Notes: a model not told the origin generated them from the letters alone. Counted from the stretch's first letter, positions 9,124 through 17,061 are shown. The stretch is DNA of 35,862 nt from Nitrospirota bacterium (GCA_016213945.1 JACQZF010000068.1:1-35862), one strand, 5' to 3'. Made by a program: numbers and translations.

Positions 9124-10501
9124 CGAGGAAGAAATCCTGTTGAACTACAGCCTTTTCCTGCGTTATGCAGGAATTGCACCGGTTCTGACTCTTGAAGACA
9201 GCAAGAAGGTTTTGCAGTTACTATCTGAAAAGGATGTGGCAGTTATCGTGCTGGATTTGATAATGCCGCATGTATCGGGGAATGAATTGCTCTCAAAAAT
9301 CAGACGGGAATTCCCTCATATACCGGTTATTGTCATGACTGCTGTAAATGAATTAGAGACCGCTGTAGAGTGCATGAAAGAGGGAGCTTTTGATTACCTC
9401 GTCAAACCTGTTGACAAGAACCGTTTTATTGCCAGTGTTACAAAGGCAATGGAGTTCAGAGACCTGCATAATGAAGTGTCTTATCTCAAACACCATCTTC
9501 TTGCCGACGGCATTGAATGCGAGGATGCTTTTTCGTCAATCATTACGACCAGCCCCAAAATGCTGTCCATCTTTCGTTACGTTGAAGCAATTGCAAAGAC
9601 ACAAAGGCCGGTTTGTATCTTTGGTGAAACCGGGGTGGGCAAAGAACTGCTTGCAAGATCAATATATGAGCTGAGCGGGTTGAAGGGCCGGTTTATTCCG
9701 GTGAATGTGGCCGGCCTTGATGATGCAGTTTTTTCAGATACGCTGTTCGGTCATAAAAAAGGGGCTTTTACCGGTGCTGAACAGGAAAGAGAGGGGTTGA
9801 TTGTTCAGGCAGCAGGTGGCGTCCTGCTGCTTGACGAGATCGGCGACCTGAAAGAGACCTCGCAGGTCAAGCTCCTGCGTCTTCTTGAGGAACAGAAATA
9901 TTATCCGATTGGCTCTGATGTACCAAGAAAAAGCGATGCGCGCATTGTTGCATCCACCAATAAAGACCTTGAACAGGCAATTACCAATGGAACGTTTCGG
10001 AGAGATTTATATTACAGACTCTGCGGTCATAGTGTTCATATCCCTCCGCTGCGGGAAAGGAGTGAAGATATCCCCTTGCTTTTTGACTATTTCCTTGAAC
10101 AGGCTTCAAAATCACTGTCAAAAGAAAAGCCTGTATATTCGCACAAGATTGCATCCCTGCTTTCAAACTATCATTTCCCCGGCAATGTGCGTGAGCTGCA
10201 GACCATGGTCTATGATGTCATTGCCCAGCATAAATCCGGTCCGCTGTCAGTTGATAGTTTCAAGAATTATTTCATTCAGAAAGGAGCATACGGGAAAGAG
10301 CTTCTTTCCGAACCGCTCAAGGAATCACTCGTGTGGCCGCAAATTCATGGGAAATTCCCTACGCTGAATGAAATCGAAGACTTTGCAATCGCTGAGGCGA
10401 TGAAACGCGCTAAAGGCAAACAGGGAATAGCCGCATCCCTCCTCGGCATTACCCGTCAGGCCCTCAACAGGCGGCTGCTGAGGAAATCAAGAAGTTCATA
10501 A
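9086..10501 (+). CDS. Sigma-54-dependent response regulator (NtrC family)
   Basis: A 471-aa activator and the evident partner of the upstream kinase. The receiver domain (about 6-120) has the acidic pair D12/D13, phosphoacceptor D57 in VLDLIMP, T85 and K107. The AAA+ domain has Walker A GETGVGKE, the sigma-54 contact loop GAFTGA, and Walker B LLLDEIGDL. A Fis-type helix-turn-helix closes the protein (last about 40 residues). Translation starts at TTG with AAGGAG about 8 bases upstream. This start gives a complete receiver domain. It probably binds the repeated 14-mer sites just downstream and fires the sigma-54 promoter at 10698-10713 (inference from position). Confidence 0.95.
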   Translation: MNDTSLPILLVDDEEEILLNYSLFLRYAGIAPVLTLEDSKKVLQLLSEKDVAVIVLDLIMPHVSGNELLSKIRREFPHIPVIVMTAVNELETAVECMKEGAFDYLVKPVDKNRFIASVTKAMEFRDLHNEVSYLKHHLLADGIECEDAFSSIITTSPKMLSIFRYVEAIAKTQRPVCIFGETGVGKELLARSIYELSGLKGRFIPVNVAGLDDAVFSDTLFGHKKGAFTGAEQEREGLIVQAAGGVLLLDEIGDLKETSQVKLLRLLEEQKYYPIGSDVPRKSDARIVASTNKDLEQAITNGTFRRDLYYRLCGHSVHIPPLRERSEDIPLLFDYFLEQASKSLSKEKPVYSHKIASLLSNYHFPGNVRELQTMVYDVIAQHKSGPLSVDSFKNYFIQKGAYGKELLSEPLKESLVWPQIHGKFPTLNEIEDFAIAEAMKRAKGKQGIAASLLGITRQALNRRLLRKSRSS

Positions 10502-10517
10502 CGCCTTCCAGGATAGT

Positions 10518-10621
10518 GCAACATATTTTGCAAATCCGCAACATATTTTGCGTTCCAATAAATATATTTAATATTAAAGAGATCAGTGTTCCCTTTTCGA
10601 GTTGACTGCAAAATTTGTTGC
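10518..10621. promoter_or_regulatory. Three copies of a palindromic 14-mer, probable activator sites
   Basis: GCAACATATTTTGC occurs at 10518-10531 and again at 10538-10551, exactly 20 bases apart. A third copy, inverted with one mismatch, is GCAAAATTTGTTGC at 10608-10621. Each copy has GCAA...TTGC dyad arms. The sites lie about 100-205 bases upstream of the predicted sigma-54 transcription start, the usual place for enhancer sites of NtrC-type activators. The regulator gene ends just before them. Confidence 0.7.
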
Positions 10622-10697
10622 GCTTCTGCCCGCTGTCATAAACAGCAAGATTCATTTATCCTGTGTATTTTTAACGATTAAATATTATTCCTTATCA

Positions 10698-10713
10698 TGG
10701 AATCATATTTGCT
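10698..10713 (+). promoter_or_regulatory. Sigma-54 (-24/-12) promoter
   Basis: TGGAATCATATTTGCT matches the YTGGCACGNNNNTTGCW pattern at the key positions: GG at 10699-10700, GC at 10711-10712, exactly 10 bases between them, and TTGC intact. It faces the PEP-CTERM and propeller genes and lies downstream of the 14-mer sites. Confidence 0.75.
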
Positions 10714-10890
10714 TATATACATCTATCTTTAATATTCCAACTTATTTAATACATCAGTAAAGATCATCCATCTAAATTGAGCTTTTTATCATCCTCAGCC
10801 TTTAGGCTGCGTAATATGAAAAGAATGTGAAATCACAATCAAGTGATTTTAAATGACGGATAAATTTAATGCTCAGGTATAAGAAAGGAG

Positions 10891-10944
10891 GTGCTCATTA
10901 GTATACTGGCGAAAGAAGTCGCCATATCGGAGTTTTTAAAATAA
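10891..10944 (+). CDS. Possible 17-codon leader ORF
   Basis: A short open frame (GTG or ATT start, ending TAA) lies 20 bases before the PEP-CTERM start codon and would encode about 15-17 residues ending EVAISEFLK. AAGGAGG precedes it but overlaps the GTG, so spacing suits only an ATT start. The TGGCGA/TCGCCA hairpin lies inside it. It may be a leader peptide or simply non-coding. Confidence 0.2.
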   Translation: MLISILAKEVAISEFLK

Positions 10945-10964
10945 CGACAAAGGAGGAATTTAGT

Positions 10965-11510
10965 GTGAAAAAGAAAGGGATTTTATTAACAGCGATTATT
11001 GCATCAGCCATTTTCTTGTTCTCGTCAATGGCGATTGCAGCGCCTGGTGCAAACCTGTTGTATCTTGAGACAGATTTAGGAGGCGGGCAATGGCAGTATG
11101 ATTATACAGTCTATAACACCTCTACGGCCGGTGAAGACCTGTTTAGCATAATGCTATATTTCGGCGGCCCCTTTGGCGGAGATGATAGAACAGTTACCGG
11201 ATCGACACTTCCAACAGGATGGGAGAGTGGTAACGGGTATTACTGGGAAGGGACAAATCTAACTGACCGGATATCTGCAACATCCTTTGATACAGCCTAT
11301 GACATCACTCCGGGGAATTCCTTGGGCGGCTTTAGCTTTATAGTTGATGCTAAGGTAGGAAATATTGCATATGATGCATGGCATAACGGGAACAATGTTT
11401 CTTCCGGCATTACAGCGGTTGCACCGGAACCAATAAGCTCAATCCTCTTCCTGACCGGCGGGGCTGCGCTGGCAGGGAGCAGGTATTTGAGAAAACTGCG
11501 GAGGACATAA
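10965..11510 (+). CDS. PEP-CTERM-anchored exported protein
   Basis: A 181-aa secreted protein. The signal peptide is about 1-26 (AIA/APG). The C-terminus has the full PEP-CTERM sorting tripartite signal: a PEP motif in VAPEPIS, a hydrophobic stretch, and the basic tail RYLRKLRRT. Exosortase would cut this signal, after which the protein reaches the surface or matrix. The middle region (TVYNTSTAGEDLFSIMLYF) resembles short beta-rich PEP-CTERM proteins; no enzymatic motif is seen. It starts at GTG with AAAGGAGG upstream. It is probably transcribed from the sigma-54 promoter with the propeller gene, as PEP-CTERM genes elsewhere are under sigma-54/PrsK-PrsR-type control (family knowledge). No exosortase gene is in the window. 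Confidence 0.88.
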   Translation: MKKKGILLTAIIASAIFLFSSMAIAAPGANLLYLETDLGGGQWQYDYTVYNTSTAGEDLFSIMLYFGGPFGGDDRTVTGSTLPTGWESGNGYYWEGTNLTDRISATSFDTAYDITPGNSLGGFSFIVDAKVGNIAYDAWHNGNNVSSGITAVAPEPISSILFLTGGAALAGSRYLRKLRRT

Positions 11511-11580
11511 TTGCAACTCCTATTCTCAAGGGATAAAAAGAAAAATCAGCATGCAAAATTTCAACAACGGAGGATATACA

Positions 11581-12987
11581 ATGAATAGAAAATTTAAAAT
11601 TGCAGCTTGCTTAATAAGCCTATTTTTAATGGGAATGTCATTTGCTGCCATTAGTGATGCCGCATCATACACATATGCCCTGCATGCAAAGGGTTTGGTA
11701 AATGTTATTGATGAATCCACAGGCACTGTTGTGTTATCCATTGATACGAATGTAGATGGAAACGGCATACCCGCTGATGTGAGTACAGGAGGCACACTTG
11801 GAGCCCTGACTCCCAATATGAAAAAACTCTATGTGAGCAATGCAGGCGCCAACATGAATAAAGTAACGGTAATTGACACGACAAATCCTCTTACAGCCAC
11901 GGTAAGTGCAAACATCTCCACAGGCACAGGCGACATCAGACCCAAACATGCCATTGTCTCGCCAAACGGCAAATGGGTTGGCGTCAATCACTGGAGACGC
12001 AATGCAGACGGAACACTGAGAGTCAGCTTTATCAAGGTATCCGATAATACGGTTCAGAACATTGATCTTACCTTGACAAATGCAAATTCAAACAGTAATC
12101 AATCAATGCATAGCGCGTGGTCCTGGGACAGCAAATATTTCTTTACTTCAAGCTATGACGACGACAAGGTATTTGTATTTCAAGCGCCTGCGGCATCAAG
12201 CGGGTCGTTCACGTTAGTCAAAACATACGAGCTGTCCATTCCTGGACAAAACAATAACCCCCACTACTTGATACCTTCAAATGACGGATTGTCAATGTGG
12301 ATTGTATCGGAAGGGCCGGGAGGCAGCTATTATGATCCTATCACCCCCACAGTTGCCCCGCTTGTCTATATAGTTAATCTTGCAACACTGAACATTTCAG
12401 GCGCTATATCCACACTCCTGACTACAGGTGAAGTGATAGAGGGACATCATGGGAACTTCAGCCTTGATGGAAACTACTTCTATTTTGTCAACCGCGGTCC
12501 TGGAAGCAATCTGAAAGGTATTTCAGTGGACGTTATTGACGCAGTTACACAGGAAATAGTCAAGCATGTGGAGACCACCCTGTTAGGCAGCGCCGAGGGC
12601 GATGGACACGCCTATGTCAGCCCGGATGGAAAGACTATAGCGGTCACCAAATACGGAACTAACATTCTTACATTTCTGGACCAGTCAAATGATTGGGCGC
12701 AAACAGATCTCACAGTCGGCACAGGCATACACATAGGGCATATTACCTTTGCTTTAAATGGTGCAACAAGGGCTTTTGTCATGAACAGAGTCGATGACGC
12801 CGTGTATCAACTGGACGGTGTCGGCACCGCTACCCCTTCTGTTACAAAGAAGATCGACATATTACTGCCTGATCTAACAACGATAGCAACAGGAGACGGA
12901 ACCGGACAGGTTACAAATACCTATACCAACTACTTTGAGATGCCCGGAAATATAAATACAAAAGCATGTTTCAAGAAAATGTTTTAG
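11581..12987 (+). CDS. Secreted YncE-like beta-propeller with a ring of histidines
   Basis: A 468-aa protein with a signal peptide (about 1-27) and repeated blades of the SPDGK/SPNGK type found in YncE/cytochrome-cd1-like propellers. Histidines recur at the start of successive blades: H123, H177, H228, H289/H290, H343, H384/H387. Such residues can converge at the central channel and could bind a metal. NosZ and the copper-containing SBP56/methanethiol oxidase family are precedents for copper propellers, but this protein is not clearly a member of either. No CXXCH haem motif or cupredoxin domain is present. The ATG at 11581 is chosen for the GGAGG upstream. The gap to the PEP-CTERM gene is 70 bases with no terminator, so they are likely co-transcribed. 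A copper chaperone pair lies 500 bases downstream. Confidence 0.82.
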   Translation: MNRKFKIAACLISLFLMGMSFAAISDAASYTYALHAKGLVNVIDESTGTVVLSIDTNVDGNGIPADVSTGGTLGALTPNMKKLYVSNAGANMNKVTVIDTTNPLTATVSANISTGTGDIRPKHAIVSPNGKWVGVNHWRRNADGTLRVSFIKVSDNTVQNIDLTLTNANSNSNQSMHSAWSWDSKYFFTSSYDDDKVFVFQAPAASSGSFTLVKTYELSIPGQNNNPHYLIPSNDGLSMWIVSEGPGGSYYDPITPTVAPLVYIVNLATLNISGAISTLLTTGEVIEGHHGNFSLDGNYFYFVNRGPGSNLKGISVDVIDAVTQEIVKHVETTLLGSAEGDGHAYVSPDGKTIAVTKYGTNILTFLDQSNDWAQTDLTVGTGIHIGHITFALNGATRAFVMNRVDDAVYQLDGVGTATPSVTKKIDILLPDLTTIATGDGTGQVTNTYTNYFEMPGNINTKACFKKMF

Positions 12988-13015
12988 AGTTGTAGTTCAT
13001 TAAAATTCAATAGTA

Positions 13016-13058
13016 TCTCATGGAAGGCTGGAGCTGTCCGGCCTTCCATGTATTTTGA
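13016..13058 (+). terminator. Rho-independent terminator after the propeller gene
   Basis: CATGGAAGGC (13019-13028) pairs perfectly with GCCTTCCATG (13041-13050), with further inner pairs and a 6-base loop, followed by TATTTTG. It lies 32 bases after the propeller stop. Confidence 0.7.
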
Positions 13059-13096
13059 AAAGGGTAAGAGATTTTAAGGTTTGGAATGAAGACAAT

Positions 13097-13408
13097 ATGT
13101 CAAAATTAAACTGCTGTGAATTCAAGAAGTGCGGGAGAGAGCCTGGCGGAGTGAATGTTAAGGAAATGGGAGTATGTCCGGCTCCCACAGAAACCTCCAG
13201 CAATGGTAAGAATGGCGGGGAAAATGCAGGCCGCATCTGTTGGGCTGTTGCAGGCACCTTTTGCGGAGGGAAGGTGCAAGGTCACTTCGCACAAAAATCC
13301 GTGTCATGTATGTCTTGCGACTTTTTCAAAAAAGTTAAAGAGGAAGAAGGTGCTAACAAGTTCATCCTGTTTAAACCAGGGCAGAAATATGGACCATCGG
13401 TACAATAA
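13097..13408 (+). CDS. Small cysteine-rich two-CW domain protein
   Basis: A 103-aa cytoplasmic protein with two cysteine clusters: CCEFKKCG...GVCPAP near the N-terminus and ICWAVAGTFCGGKVQG...C..CDFF in the second half. The GTFCGGKVQG core followed by a C-x2-C pair is the hallmark of two-CW modules, often attached to signalling proteins. The same core occurs inside the diguanylate cyclase at 21104-22756. Cysteine spacing suggests a metal- or redox-responsive module (inference). The ATG at 13097 gives the compact domain; an in-frame TTG at 13055 lies in the terminator and is rejected. The ribosome site is weak. Confidence 0.72.
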   Translation: MSKLNCCEFKKCGREPGGVNVKEMGVCPAPTETSSNGKNGGENAGRICWAVAGTFCGGKVQGHFAQKSVSCMSCDFFKKVKEEEGANKFILFKPGQKYGPSVQ

Positions 13409-13458
13409 TATGTTTTCAAAAATAAAAAAGAGAATATGCTTATCAAGATAAAATATAT

Positions 13459-13926
13459 TTAATGATGGTGGTTATCTGTCTTATCACCCTCAACGCTTCC
13501 AGAACGAACCGGCACTTTAATATTTAATATCAACCCATCATCAAAGCGTAGATCCATATCAACTTGCTCCCCTTCCTTTGGAACCGACGCGGGGTCCATC
13601 AGCATAAGATGGTATCCTCCAGTCTCAAGTGATACAGATTCTCCGGCATGGATTATCAACTCTTTTTGCGGTATCATCTTTGCCATGCCTTCGTGCATTT
13701 CGGTTCGATGAATTTCAACTTTGTTGAATAACGCACTTGAAACTGCAGTAAGCGCCCTTGTCTCAGTGGAAGCATTTTTAATTGTCATATATGCTGCCAG
13801 TACTTTTGCATTCGGAGGCGCTGAACGTATCCACGCATTATGTACCGTCATAGAGTCAGATGCAAAGACTGATGAACATAGAGCCGTTAAAGCAACAATG
13901 TATACAACAGATATAATCTTCCTCAT
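13459..13926 (-). CDS. Periplasmic copper chaperone, PCu(A)C family
   Basis: A 155-aa exported protein with a signal peptide (about 1-22). The Cu(I)-binding pattern of PCu(A)C proteins is visible: H73, M77/M81/M84, then GYHLMLM with H106, M108 and M110. The C-terminus ends in three histidines, a possible extra Cu site. Family members deliver copper to cytochrome oxidase or to SCO proteins. The ATG overlaps the end of the SCO gene, so both are translated from one transcript. No cytochrome oxidase gene is in the window. Confidence 0.93.
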   Translation of the reverse strand: MRKIISVVYIVALTALCSSVFASDSMTVHNAWIRSAPPNAKVLAAYMTIKNASTETRALTAVSSALFNKVEIHRTEMHEGMAKMIPQKELIIHAGESVSLETGGYHLMLMDPASVPKEGEQVDMDLRFDDGLILNIKVPVRSGSVEGDKTDNHHH

Positions 13927-14678
13927 TATTCTCCCTTCCTGTAATCAAAGATAACCGTTTCTAATTTATCTTTTCCTGTTATACAGCAGTCCGCTGTAAA
14001 TTTATTGCGAATTTTACGAAAGTCATCTGAAATTTGTTTGGGGTTATGGGGCGGTGAAAAAATTGCTCGCAATCTGCAAAGCGGGTCTATAAGTAAAAAT
14101 GAAGCGCTGTGATCAATAAGATAATCTTCAGAATTCTTGCTGGACTCTCGCCTATAGCCGACTCCAAGAGGTCGCGCAAGTGAATCTATCATCTCAGGCA
14201 TGCCTGTTAATCCTATAAACTTATTGTTGAAGTATGGTACATATTCTTTCAGTTCTTTATCTGAATCCCGCTGAGGGTCAACCGTTACAAAAACGACCTG
14301 CGTTTCTATCTGGAATTTTTTCTCAATAAGGTCACCTTTTTCAGCAAGGTTGTCATAGACGCCATTGAGATCAACAAGCGCAGTAGGACAGACATCAGGG
14401 CAGTGAGTATATCCAAAAAACATAAGAGTCCATTTCCTGTTAAAACTGGAAGTGGTGAATTCCTGTCCGCTATGATCTGTCAATAAAAATTCCGGCAGCG
14501 GAATGGGAACTTCCAATACAGTGGCGCTTGGAAATTCATCTGCTTCTTTCGAAACAGAAACAGTATTTAAACCTTTTCCGAACCAGATACCGAGCAAAAG
14601 CAATACCATTCCGGGAAATGCAAATCGAAGTATTTTCATCGCAGCGCCTGTGTTCAGAGATTTTCCCTTCTGAGTCAT
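13926..14678 (-). CDS. SCO1/SenC-type copper/thiol protein
   Basis: A 250-aa membrane-anchored thioredoxin-fold protein. The N-terminal anchor is at about 17-35 and the domain faces the periplasm. The SCO metal site is intact: CPDVC (C93, C97) and H190 in IDHSASF. FFGYTHCPDVCP and the VTVDPQRD block are typical. Extra cysteines near the end (C201, C231, C232) are unusual and could form a further thiol site. Family members load the Cu-A site of oxidases and, in some bacteria, other copper enzymes. Paired with PCu(A)C. AAAGG lies about 8 bases before the ATG; M14 is an alternative start. Confidence 0.95.
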   Translation of the reverse strand: MTQKGKSLNTGAAMKILRFAFPGMVLLLLGIWFGKGLNTVSVSKEADEFPSATVLEVPIPLPEFLLTDHSGQEFTTSSFNRKWTLMFFGYTHCPDVCPTALVDLNGVYDNLAEKGDLIEKKFQIETQVVFVTVDPQRDSDKELKEYVPYFNNKFIGLTGMPEMIDSLARPLGVGYRRESSKNSEDYLIDHSASFLLIDPLCRLRAIFSPPHNPKQISDDFRKIRNKFTADCCITGKDKLETVIFDYRKGE

Positions 14679-14732
14679 AATATTAACCTTTCTTTATATA
14701 ACTACAACGTACAGTCATTGTCAATTTTGATG

Positions 14733-14770
14733 AAACAGAATGGTCACTTTCCTTGACCATTCTGTTTTTA
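14733..14770 (+). terminator. Perfect 14-bp hairpin with T-run in a divergent intergenic region
   Basis: AAACAGAATGGTCA (14733-14746) pairs perfectly with TGACCATTCTGTTT (14754-14767) around a 7-base loop and is followed by T residues on the plus strand. It looks like an intrinsic terminator, yet it sits between divergent genes where no plus-strand gene ends. It could be an attenuator for the exchanger or a stray mobile remnant. Confidence 0.5.
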
Positions 14771-14816
14771 GTCTTTATACTTTTTGAAAATATAAATTTT
14801 AATACGAGTATATATT

Positions 14817-15818
14817 ATGGCTCTCTGGCTTGGATTCTTAATCTGCACAACTGCAATCGTTTTTGCAGGTACGAAGCTTTCAAAGTATGGCGATATAATC
14901 GCCGAAAAGACAGGGCTCGGAAGGACATGGATCGGAGTCGTACTTATGGCGTCAGTGACCTCACTTCCTGAACTTGTGACAGGGATAAGCTCTGTAACAT
15001 ATGCAGGCGTGCCGGACATCGCTGCGGGCGACATCCTTGGAAGTTGCGTATTCAATATGCTCATTCTTGCCATACTTGATGCCATTTACCATTCAATGCC
15101 CATATCCGCAAAGGCGCATCACGGGCATGTGCTTTCCGCAGGTTTTGGAATATTTCTGCTGAGTATTGTCGCCATAAGTCTGTTTGCCGGGAACCACATT
15201 CCCTCTCTTGGATGGATAGGGCTATACACTCTATTATTTGCAGTCATTTATCTAATAGCGATGAGGATGGTCTATTTTTACGAAAAGAAACAACTATCGG
15301 AATTCGTGAAAGAAATGGCTGATGAACTAAGATATAGAGAAATCCCAACCAGAACTGCTGTCGTTAATTTTGTAATCAATGCAACCATCGTCATTATTGC
15401 AGCTATCTTTTTACCAAAGATAGGCGAGGAGATTGCGGAAGTTACAGGGCTGGGACAGACCTTTGTGGGGAATATTTTTATAGCAATCTCCACTTCTCTG
15501 CCTGAAGTAGTGGTGTCTGTTGCCGCCGTCAGAATGGATGCAGTTGACCTTGCAATAGGCAATTTGTTCGGAAGCAATATTTTTAATATCTTCATACTTG
15601 CCATTGATGATCTCTTTTTCATCAAAGGGCCAATACTATCTTTTGTTCAAATGAGTCATACAATATCGGCGTTATCTGCCATTACCATGACTGCGATTGC
15701 AGTTATCGGTCTTACATACCGCACCGAGAAGAAGCGCTTGTTTCTTGCATGGGACTCTCTCGGAATAGTTCTGGTATACACAATCAATCTGATGTTGCTG
15801 TATGCAATGAGGAGATGA
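14817..15818 (+). CDS. Cation/Ca2+ exchanger family membrane protein (YrbG-like)
   Basis: A 333-aa integral membrane antiporter of the CaCA superfamily. Two inverted alpha repeats are evident: TSLPELVTGISSV...GDILGSCVFNM in the N-terminal half and TSLPEVVVSVAAV...GNLFGSNIFNI in the second half. These include the proline/glutamate and GxxxxSxxFN positions that form the ion site. About ten membrane segments. The probable role is Na+(or H+)/Ca2+ exchange. The ATG at 14817 gives a full-length protein; no ribosome site is visible. It stands alone. Confidence 0.92.
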   Translation: MALWLGFLICTTAIVFAGTKLSKYGDIIAEKTGLGRTWIGVVLMASVTSLPELVTGISSVTYAGVPDIAAGDILGSCVFNMLILAILDAIYHSMPISAKAHHGHVLSAGFGIFLLSIVAISLFAGNHIPSLGWIGLYTLLFAVIYLIAMRMVYFYEKKQLSEFVKEMADELRYREIPTRTAVVNFVINATIVIIAAIFLPKIGEEIAEVTGLGQTFVGNIFIAISTSLPEVVVSVAAVRMDAVDLAIGNLFGSNIFNIFILAIDDLFFIKGPILSFVQMSHTISALSAITMTAIAVIGLTYRTEKKRLFLAWDSLGIVLVYTINLMLLYAMRR

Positions 15819-16124
15819 AATCAACATATTGCAGTTCAACTCTTTTGGTGTAATCGTTATAAATAAAATATTTCCTGAGGATTTCTAATTATTCAATCGT
15901 GCAGTTTTCATCACCAGTGTCATTTCCTTTACACTGCATCTTTGTTAGCAGAAGACACATTCCTTTGATCAAAAAGTAATAACTCTTTAGACCCGTAATC
16001 ATCGAATGTGAAGGCATCACAGATTATTTATAAGCGCAGGTATTAGCCTCAATTTTGCAGGGGAACACATCAGGAGATTACCGATAGAAATCTCCTGTCG
16101 GAAGTAAGTGCCAAAAAACAAAAA
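15819..16124. other. Intergenic region after the exchanger, no gene seen
   Basis: It holds a 9-bp inverted repeat CAGGAGATT/AATCTCCTG (about 16070-16098) that could end exchanger transcription, and a weak CAGTGT/ACACTG hairpin (15915-15936). No coding sequence, promoter or known RNA was recognised. Confidence 0.45.
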
Positions 16125-16152
16125 AGAGGGTCAAGAATTTCCTGACCCTCTC
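16121..16152 (-). terminator. Rho-independent terminator of the one-carbon operon
   Basis: On the minus strand AGAGGGTCA pairs with TGACCCTCT (16143-16151 with 16125-16133), followed by a run of T residues. It lies about 30 bases after the metF stop. Confidence 0.85.
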
Positions 16153-16179
16153 TGTTCGTACAGTTGTTTAACAGTTATT

Positions 16180-17061
16180 TTACAGCAGTCCTGCTCTCTC
16201 CATAATTGCCGGCACTTTATCTTCCATGCCTATTGCCATGATATGTACGCCGTCGCAGATCTTTTCATCCTTCAACTGTTTTATATGGCGGGCTGCTATA
16301 TTCAATCCTGTGTCAAGCGCCTTTTCTTTTCCGGCGGCCTTAAGTTCATCAATTAAGTTCTGCGGCACCTTAATTCCCGGAACAAAGTTGTTCATGAAGT
16401 TCGCCATTCCAGCGCTCTTAAGAACAACGATACCGGCCATGATTTTTACATTGAACTGCCTTGCGTGCGCCATGAAGGTCTTGAATTTTTCAATGTCATA
16501 GATCGCCTGTGTCTGGAAGAACTTTGCCCCTGCCTTCACCTTCTTCTCAAACTTCATGAGCTGCGGCTCTATCGGGTTTGATTCAGGAGTGACAACAGCG
16601 CCCTGGAAATAATCGGTCGCTCCTTTTAAATCATTGCCTGCCATGTCCTTTCCGTTATTCATCCCGTCAACGATCTTTAAAAGCTGGACAGATTCCACAT
16701 CATAAACGGGCTTTGCCTGCTTGTGGTCTCCCGCAGAGACGTGGTCCCCGGTCATGCAGAGAACGTTTTTTATTCCAAGCACATAAGCGCCTAACAGGTC
16801 CGCCTGAAGCCCTATCCTGTTTCTGTCGCGGCAGGTCATCTGGAGGATCGGTTCAAGCCCGTACTCAAGCGCCAGCTTGCACACAGCAATGGAAGATATC
16901 CTCATGACAGCAGACTGGTTGTCTGTAATATTCGCGGCGTCTATCTTGCCACGCAGGATCTCCATGTGGTGGAGCATTTCTTTTATGTCAGTGCCCTTGG
17001 GAGGGCCTATTTCCGCAGTGACTGCGAATTTGCCTGAGTTAAGTATATCTTTGAAACTCAC
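16180..17061 (-). CDS. metF: 5,10-methylenetetrahydrofolate reductase
   Basis: Reduces 5,10-methylene-THF to 5-methyl-THF, the last reduction of the Wood-Ljungdahl methyl branch and also the methyl source for methionine. It is a 293-aa TIM barrel with the N-terminal EIGPPKGTD, ANITDNQSA, the QMTCRDRNR block and the CMTGDH motif of the FAD-binding face. The GTG start overlaps the metV stop by 4 bases (GTGA), so translation is coupled. Adjacent MetV is the partner found in acetogen-type MetVF complexes, which suggests an electron input other than plain NAD(P)H (inference). It is the last gene of the operon. Confidence 0.95.
   Translation of the reverse strand: MSFKDILNSGKFAVTAEIGPPKGTDIKEMLHHMEILRGKIDAANITDNQSAVMRISSIAVCKLALEYGLEPILQMTCRDRNRIGLQADLLGAYVLGIKNVLCMTGDHVSAGDHKQAKPVYDVESVQLLKIVDGMNNGKDMAGNDLKGATDYFQGAVVTPESNPIEPQLMKFEKKVKAGAKFFQTQAIYDIEKFKTFMAHARQFNVKIMAGIVVLKSAGMANFMNNFVPGIKVPQNLIDELKAAGKEKALDTGLNIAARHIKQLKDEKICDGVHIMAIGMEDKVPAIMERAGLL

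Larger units (their letters stand above)
10502..10964. other. 463-bp regulatory region before the PEP-CTERM gene
   Basis: It contains three 14-mer sites, a sigma-54 promoter and a leader of about 240 nt. The leader has three short hairpins: CAGCC/GGCTG near 10798-10811, AAATCAC/GTGATTT near 10838-10857, and TGGCGA/TCGCCA near 10907-10924. It also contains a possible 17-codon open frame (10891-10944). I could not match the leader to a known riboswitch class. Confidence 0.6.

Noticed and set aside
13055-13096. Upstream TTG start for the two-CW protein
   Set aside because: It lies at the foot of the propeller terminator, has no ribosome site, and adds nothing to the domain.
16800-16870. tRNA-like GGTTCAAGCCC sequence
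   Set aside because: It lies within metF coding sequence and no acceptor or anticodon stems can be formed around it.
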